Shown: positions 6,713 to 9,221 of the stretch, one piece after another
Position numbering within the stretch: the stretch's first letter is position 1
How the letters are laid out: every line of letters starts with the position of its first letter
NCBI GenBank assembly: GCA_043758205.1
Contig: JAYVNY010000087.1
Coordinates: forward strand, 1 to 9,221
From: JANNGC01 sp043758205
GTDB taxonomy: Bacteria; Verrucomicrobiota; Verrucomicrobiia; Limisphaerales; SIBH01
DNA length: 9,221 nucleotides
Direction of reading: 5' to 3'
Notes under the pieces: generated by a model
Told to the model about the DNA's origin: nothing
What the model saw: the letters and a program-made list of their open reading frames with translations, nothing else
Database searches by the model: none
Program-made: the position numbers and the translations under genes

Positions 6713-7026
6713 CGAACCATCAAACCATCGCCGGTCGTCGTGCGACCACCACCCGCGCCGACTCGCAACCCGGAGGGTTGCCAGAAATTAGCCGGGGGTT
6801 AAGGAGCGCGGAGCGCGACGACACCCCCGGTGACGCGAGATTTTTTTCTGCACCCCGGAGGGATGCCAGAATTGTGAGCACGGCGGCACCATTCAACCGC
6901 TCTGGCACCCCTTCAGGGTGCGGAACATTTACGGTTACGAACCGGGGGTGTCGCTGCGCTCAACCCCCGGCTACTTTCTTTCAGCCCTCCGGGCTGCGCG
7001 CGGCCAGATTCGTTTTCAAGTCATGA
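6706..7026 (+). other. Open frame across the cysW-cysA spacer, probably not a real protein
   Basis: This 106-codon frame starts in the ATGA that ends cysW and stops in the ATGA that begins cysA. Its product (beginning MSTNHQTIAGRRATTTRADS) is rich in Arg, Pro, Gly and Ser. Most of it is encoded by the mirrored hairpin repeat at 6766-6996, and I recognise no domain. A conserved protein is unlikely. Ribosomes leaving cysW could still translate it and so reach the cysA start, acting as a translational bridge; this is inference. It is listed because its two exact overlaps are striking. Confidence 0.25.
6766..6996. repeat. Mirrored six-hairpin intergenic element
   Basis: Two opposed copies of a roughly 100-base unit flank a 29-base centre (6872-6900). 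Each unit has three hairpins. In the left copy these are CAACCCGGAGGGTTG (6766-6780), an 8-bp stem CCGGGGGT/ACCCCCGG (6792-6799 with 6823-6830), and GCACCCCGGAGGGATGC (6850-6866) followed by CAGAA. The right copy repeats them in reverse order and on the opposite strand: GCACCC/GGGTGC (6905-6921), CCGGGGGT/ACCCCCGG (6942-6949 with 6963-6970) and CAGCCCTCCGGGCTG (6982-6996). Spacer sequence such as TAGCCGGGGGTT is shared too. It occupies most of the 313-base gap between cysW and cysA. Its dense palindromes suggest a non-autonomous mobile repeat or a structured RNA spacer. No transposase is encoded in it. Confidence 0.8.
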
Positions 7027-7029
7027 GCA
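7021..7029 (+). repeat. 9-bp direct repeat TCATGAGCA, right copy
   Basis: This is the second copy of the nine bases found at 6704-6712, and it includes the cysA start codon. If the spacer is removed at this repeat, the cysW stop and cysA start would overlap as ATGA, the common arrangement in tightly packed operons. Confidence 0.45.
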
Positions 7030-8126
7030 TTGAACTGAAGAATGTCAGCAAGCGCTTCGGCGACGTGGCGGCGGTGAGCAACGTCGGCTTCTCGGTCAAG
7101 GAGGGCGAACTGATCGCGCTGCTTGGCCCGAGCGGTGGCGGCAAGACCACCGTGCTCCGCATGATCGCGGGACTCGAATCGCCGACCGAAGGCGACATCT
7201 TCATCCGGGGCCAGCGCGTGAACGACATCAAGGTCCAGAAGCGCAACATCGGCTTCGTCTTCCAAAACTACGCGCTCTTCAACACCATGAACGTGTTTAA
7301 GAACGTGGCCTTCGGACTGAAGATCAAGAAGTGGAAGCCCGCCGAGATCGAGGCGCGGGTGGCCGAGTTGCTGGAGTTGCTCGAACTAAAAGGTTTTGAA
7401 AAACGCCTGCCGCACCAGCTCTCCGGCGGCCAGCGTCAGCGCGTGGCCATCGCCCGCGCGCTCGCGCCGAAGCCTGACGTGCTGCTGCTCGACGAGCCGT
7501 TCGGCGCGGTGGACGCGAAGATTCGCCAGGAGTTGCGCGAGTGGCTGGTGCATCTGCATCACGATCTGAACGTGACCACGCTGTTCGTCACGCACGACCA
7601 GGAGGAGGCGCTCGAGGTCTCGGACCGCATCGTGATTTTTTCGCAGGGCAAGCTCGAACAGGTCGGCACGCCGCGCGAAGTGTACGAGCAGCCGAACAGC
7701 GAGTTCGTGGCCCGCTTCATCGGCGTGATGAACGTGCTGGAGTGTGAAGTGCGCGGCGGCGTGGCGCGTTTGCATGAACTGGAGTTCCCGGCACATGGTC
7801 TGGCGGACGGACAGAAGCTGCGCCTCGGTTTCCGTCCCTATTCGGTGCAGGTCTCGCCCGAGCTGGATGCGTTTCGTTATCAGGCGGTGCTGCGGCACAC
7901 CTATTTCCTCGGCATCATGCTGCGCATCGAACTGGAACTGCCCAGCGGCCTCATCCTGCGCTCGCGCATGACCAAGGAGGAATACGCGCGTCTGAACCTG
8001 AGTGATGGCACGCCGGTCTCTGTCCAAATCCGCAACTACCGCGTGCTGGGCAGCGACGACGGGAAGTTGAGCGCGGAAGTTTCCGTGAGCCACCAGATCG
8101 GGGCGAACTTGGGCGAGGGGATATAA
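7023..8126 (+). CDS. cysA: Sulfate/thiosulfate ABC transporter ATPase CysA
   Basis: This 367-residue ATPase drives the CysT/CysW channel. Visible motifs in order are Walker A GPSGGGKT (35-42), Q-loop Gln81 in FVFQNYALF, signature LSGGQRQR (133-140), Walker B VLLLDEP (153-159, Asp157 and Glu158), D-loop GAVDAK, and switch His191 in VTHDQEEAL. IVIFSQGKLEQVGTPREVYEQP is typical of the CysA/MalK class. From about residue 240 a beta-rich C-terminal regulatory domain (TOBE-like) follows, ending at the normal family length (E. coli CysA has 365). The frame is open upstream to a GTG at 6918, but that stretch is repeat sequence. The ATG at 7023 gives MSIELKNVSKRFG, the family start. No good Shine-Dalgarno is seen, which fits dependence on upstream translation. 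Confidence 0.96.
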   Translation: MSIELKNVSKRFGDVAAVSNVGFSVKEGELIALLGPSGGGKTTVLRMIAGLESPTEGDIFIRGQRVNDIKVQKRNIGFVFQNYALFNTMNVFKNVAFGLKIKKWKPAEIEARVAELLELLELKGFEKRLPHQLSGGQRQRVAIARALAPKPDVLLLDEPFGAVDAKIRQELREWLVHLHHDLNVTTLFVTHDQEEALEVSDRIVIFSQGKLEQVGTPREVYEQPNSEFVARFIGVMNVLECEVRGGVARLHELEFPAHGLADGQKLRLGFRPYSVQVSPELDAFRYQAVLRHTYFLGIMLRIELELPSGLILRSRMTKEEYARLNLSDGTPVSVQIRNYRVLGSDDGKLSAEVSVSHQIGANLGEGI

Positions 8127-8161
8127 AAAGCGCGCGGACGTGGCCATCCGCGCGTCACTTT
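8127..8161. terminator. Hairpin terminator between convergent cysA and clpP
   Basis: CGCGCGGA (8131-8138) and TCCGCGCG (8147-8154) form a perfect 8-bp GC-rich stem around an 8-base loop. On the clpP (minus) strand the stem is followed by a T-run (complement of AAAAA at 8125-8129), the classic intrinsic form. On the cysA strand it is followed by TCACTTT, which is weaker. It begins within a few bases of the cysA stop and about 16 bases beyond the clpP stop, so it may serve both genes. Confidence 0.7.
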
Positions 8162-8176
8162 CCGATCGAAGAATTC

Positions 8177-8806
8177 TTACGGAATCACCGAGCTGCGCTC
8201 CGGCAGGTTGGGCAATTCCTTCCGCGACTGGACCACTTCATCCACGAGGCCGAAGGCTTTTGCCTCCTCGGGTGACATGAAGTTGTCGCGGTCGCAGGCT
8301 TTCTCCACCACCTCGTAAGGCTGGCCGGTGTGATGGGCGAGAATCGTGTTCAGGCGCTGCTTGAGCTTGAGCATGTACTTCACGCGAATTTCCACGTCCG
8401 TGGCCTGGCCTTCCGCGCCGCCCAGCACCTGATGGATCATGATGTTCGAGTTCGGCAGCGCGAAGCGTTTCTTCTTCGTGCCGCCCGCGAGCAGCACCGC
8501 GCCCATGCTCGCCGCCTGGCCGATGCAGTAGGTGTTCACGTCGCAGGTCATGAACTGCATGGTGTCGTAAATCGCCAAGCCGGCCGTGACGCTGCCGCCG
8601 GGCGAATTGATGTAGAGATGGATGTCCTTCTTCGGGTCGCTCATCTGGAGGAACAGGAGCTGGGCGATGATGACGTTCGCCACCATGTCATCCACGGGCG
8701 TGCCGAGGAAGACGATGCGGTCCACGAGCAGGCGCGAGTAAATGTCGTAGCCGCGCTCGCCGCGTCCGGTCTGTTCGATGACGTGTGGGATGAGAAAATT
8801 TTGCAT
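8177..8806 (-). CDS. clpP: ATP-dependent Clp protease proteolytic subunit ClpP
   Basis: This 209-residue serine peptidase assembles into a tetradecameric chamber and degrades proteins unfolded by ClpX or ClpA. From ATG at 8806 the catalytic triad is Ser100 (GQAASMGAVLLAGG), His125 (NIMIHQVLGG) and Asp174 (CDRDNFMSPEEA). The spacings of 25 and 49 residues are the same as in E. coli ClpP (97/122/171 in the mature enzyme). The N-terminus IPHVIEQTGRGERGYDIYSRLL and the oxyanion strand INSPGGSVTAG are also conserved. A TTG two codons upstream (8812) is in frame, but the ATG is the better start. The gene runs opposite to cysA and is not followed by clpX in the window, unlike the common clpP-clpX order; the direction of transcription leads straight to the terminator. 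A candidate promoter lies just upstream. Confidence 0.96.
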   Translation of the reverse strand: MQNFLIPHVIEQTGRGERGYDIYSRLLVDRIVFLGTPVDDMVANVIIAQLLFLQMSDPKKDIHLYINSPGGSVTAGLAIYDTMQFMTCDVNTYCIGQAASMGAVLLAGGTKKKRFALPNSNIMIHQVLGGAEGQATDVEIRVKYMLKLKQRLNTILAHHTGQPYEVVEKACDRDNFMSPEEAKAFGLVDEVVQSRKELPNLPERSSVIP

Positions 8807-8836
8807 AATCAATTCGTCGAAAAATTCAGCGCGCGG

Positions 8837-8865
8837 AAGCTAGGGGACTGACCGGGGAGCGTCAA
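8837..8865 (-). promoter_or_regulatory. Candidate promoter of clpP
   Basis: On the minus strand TTGACG (8865-8860) and TAGCTT (8842-8837) are 17 bases apart. The -35 matches the sigma70 consensus at five of six positions, but the -10 is poor (three of six). Transcription would begin about 25 bases before the clpP ATG. The whole gap to the upstream gene is only 72 bases, so clpP may also be read from further upstream. Confidence 0.3.
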
Positions 8866-8878
8866 GGAACGCGCCCGC

Positions 8879-9031
8879 TCAGAACAGCGAGTAGATGAAC
8901 GGCGCGAGCGGCGAGGTGGGGGCGAAGACGAGGAACATGCCGAGCAGCAGCAAAATCACCACGAAGGGAATGAGCCACCATTTCTTCTCCTGCCGGAGAA
9001 AAAGCAGAAACTCTTGGAAGACCGGCCACAT
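8879..9031 (-). CDS. DUF5989-family single-pass membrane micro-protein
   Basis: This ORF of 50 codons (ATG at 9031, TGA at 8879) encodes MWPVFQEFLLFLRQEKKWWL, then a hydrophobic helix IPFVVILLLLGMFLVF (residues 21-36), then APTSPLAPFIYSLF at the C-terminus. A short amphipathic start with F-L-R-x-x-K-K-(F/W)-W-L, one transmembrane helix and the ending A-P-F-I-Y-(S/T)-L-F match the DUF5989 family as I remember it. These proteins often sit beside SxtJ-like proteins and carbamoyltransferases; no such gene is in the window, but more may lie beyond the right edge. Function is unknown. It is co-directional with clpP, 72 bases upstream of it. The basic N-terminus suggests an N-in topology. No Shine-Dalgarno is evident. 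Confidence 0.8.
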   Translation of the reverse strand: MWPVFQEFLLFLRQEKKWWLIPFVVILLLLGMFLVFAPTSPLAPFIYSLF

Positions 9032-9221
9032 GCTTGGGGCATCAGTAAGCAGTGGGGCTGGCCTCCGTCAACAGTGCGCTCCAAGCTGGCCTGTGGCCCA
9101 GTCATCGGAAAACCGTTCTTGGGCCTCGAAGCTGGAGACTCGCTGAAATGGTAGGGCGTCGTCGCTCCGCGCGCGCCGGGGAGGCGTTGATTTATGTCCC
9201 CGCGTCCTGACGACGGCAGGC
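9032..9221. other. Right-edge region without a recognised gene
   Basis: These 190 bases contain only short frames with no family resemblance on either strand. They include a GC-rich stretch (about 9150-9190, GTAGGGCG...GCGCGCC) that could be part of another intergenic repeat, but its pairing is weak. The promoter of the DUF5989 gene would be expected here; I see no convincing -35/-10 pair. Confidence 0.4.

Noticed and set aside
6780..6996. CRISPR-like array of repeated GC-rich motifs
   Set aside because: Units are mirrored rather than tandem, linkers are conserved rather than unique, and no cas gene is near.
6918..7022. N-terminal extension of CysA from a GTG at 6918
   Set aside because: The extra 35 codons are hairpin-repeat sequence; the family N-terminus starts at the ATG at 7023.
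8807..8812. TTG start for ClpP two codons upstream
   Set aside because: An ATG follows after one codon (MQNFLIPHVIEQT), and TTG starts are rare.
9149..9210. Short plus-strand frame MVGRRRSARAGEALIYVPAS
   Set aside because: Only 20 codons, no ribosome site, no recognised family; it may be part of an intergenic repeat but pairing is too weak to support that.

Overview
The window looks like a chromosomal segment of a GC-rich Gram-negative bacterium. I infer Verrucomicrobiota or a close PVC relative. The grounds are an outer-membrane porin, weak or missing Shine-Dalgarno sequences before most starts, a DUF5989 micro-protein, and GC-rich nested-palindrome repeats of a kind I associate from memory with that phylum. 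This placement rests on gene style only; there is no rRNA or other decisive marker.

Layout. Positions 1-451 hold a decayed IS110-type transposase fragment. Positions 540-1007 (minus) encode an Rrf2/IscR-type regulator. It is divergent from a sulfate-uptake cluster on the plus strand. The roughly 360 bp between them carry two inverted copies of an 18-bp motif, a candidate promoter and a 39-codon ORF resembling the first half of a YezD/DUF2292 protein. The plus-strand cluster runs: OprO/P-like porin (1366-2817), periplasmic sulfate-binding protein (2843-3850), a REP-pair repeat (3910-4018), an M14/AstE-like zinc hydrolase (4083-4913), permeases cysT (4974-5798) and cysW (5801-6709), a mirrored six-hairpin element (6766-6996), and ATPase cysA (7023-8126). 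On the minus strand follow clpP (8177-8806) and a 50-residue DUF5989 protein (8879-9031). A GC-rich hairpin between cysA and clpP fits a terminator. The last 190 bases hold no gene I can support.

How it works together. The porin would let anions cross the outer membrane. Sbp would capture sulfate in the periplasm, CysT/CysW would form the channel, and CysA would power import for cysteine synthesis. The Rrf2 protein has four clustered cysteines that could hold an Fe-S cluster, so it is a good candidate for sulfur- or iron-responsive control of this cluster.

The most unusual points are the two repeat elements inside the transporter cluster. One lies after sbp. The other separates cysW from cysA, is flanked by a 9-bp direct repeat, and is spanned by an open frame that overlaps both neighbours by ATGA. 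I found no clearly new defence or mobile system; the novelty here lies in these repeats and in the regulatory region.
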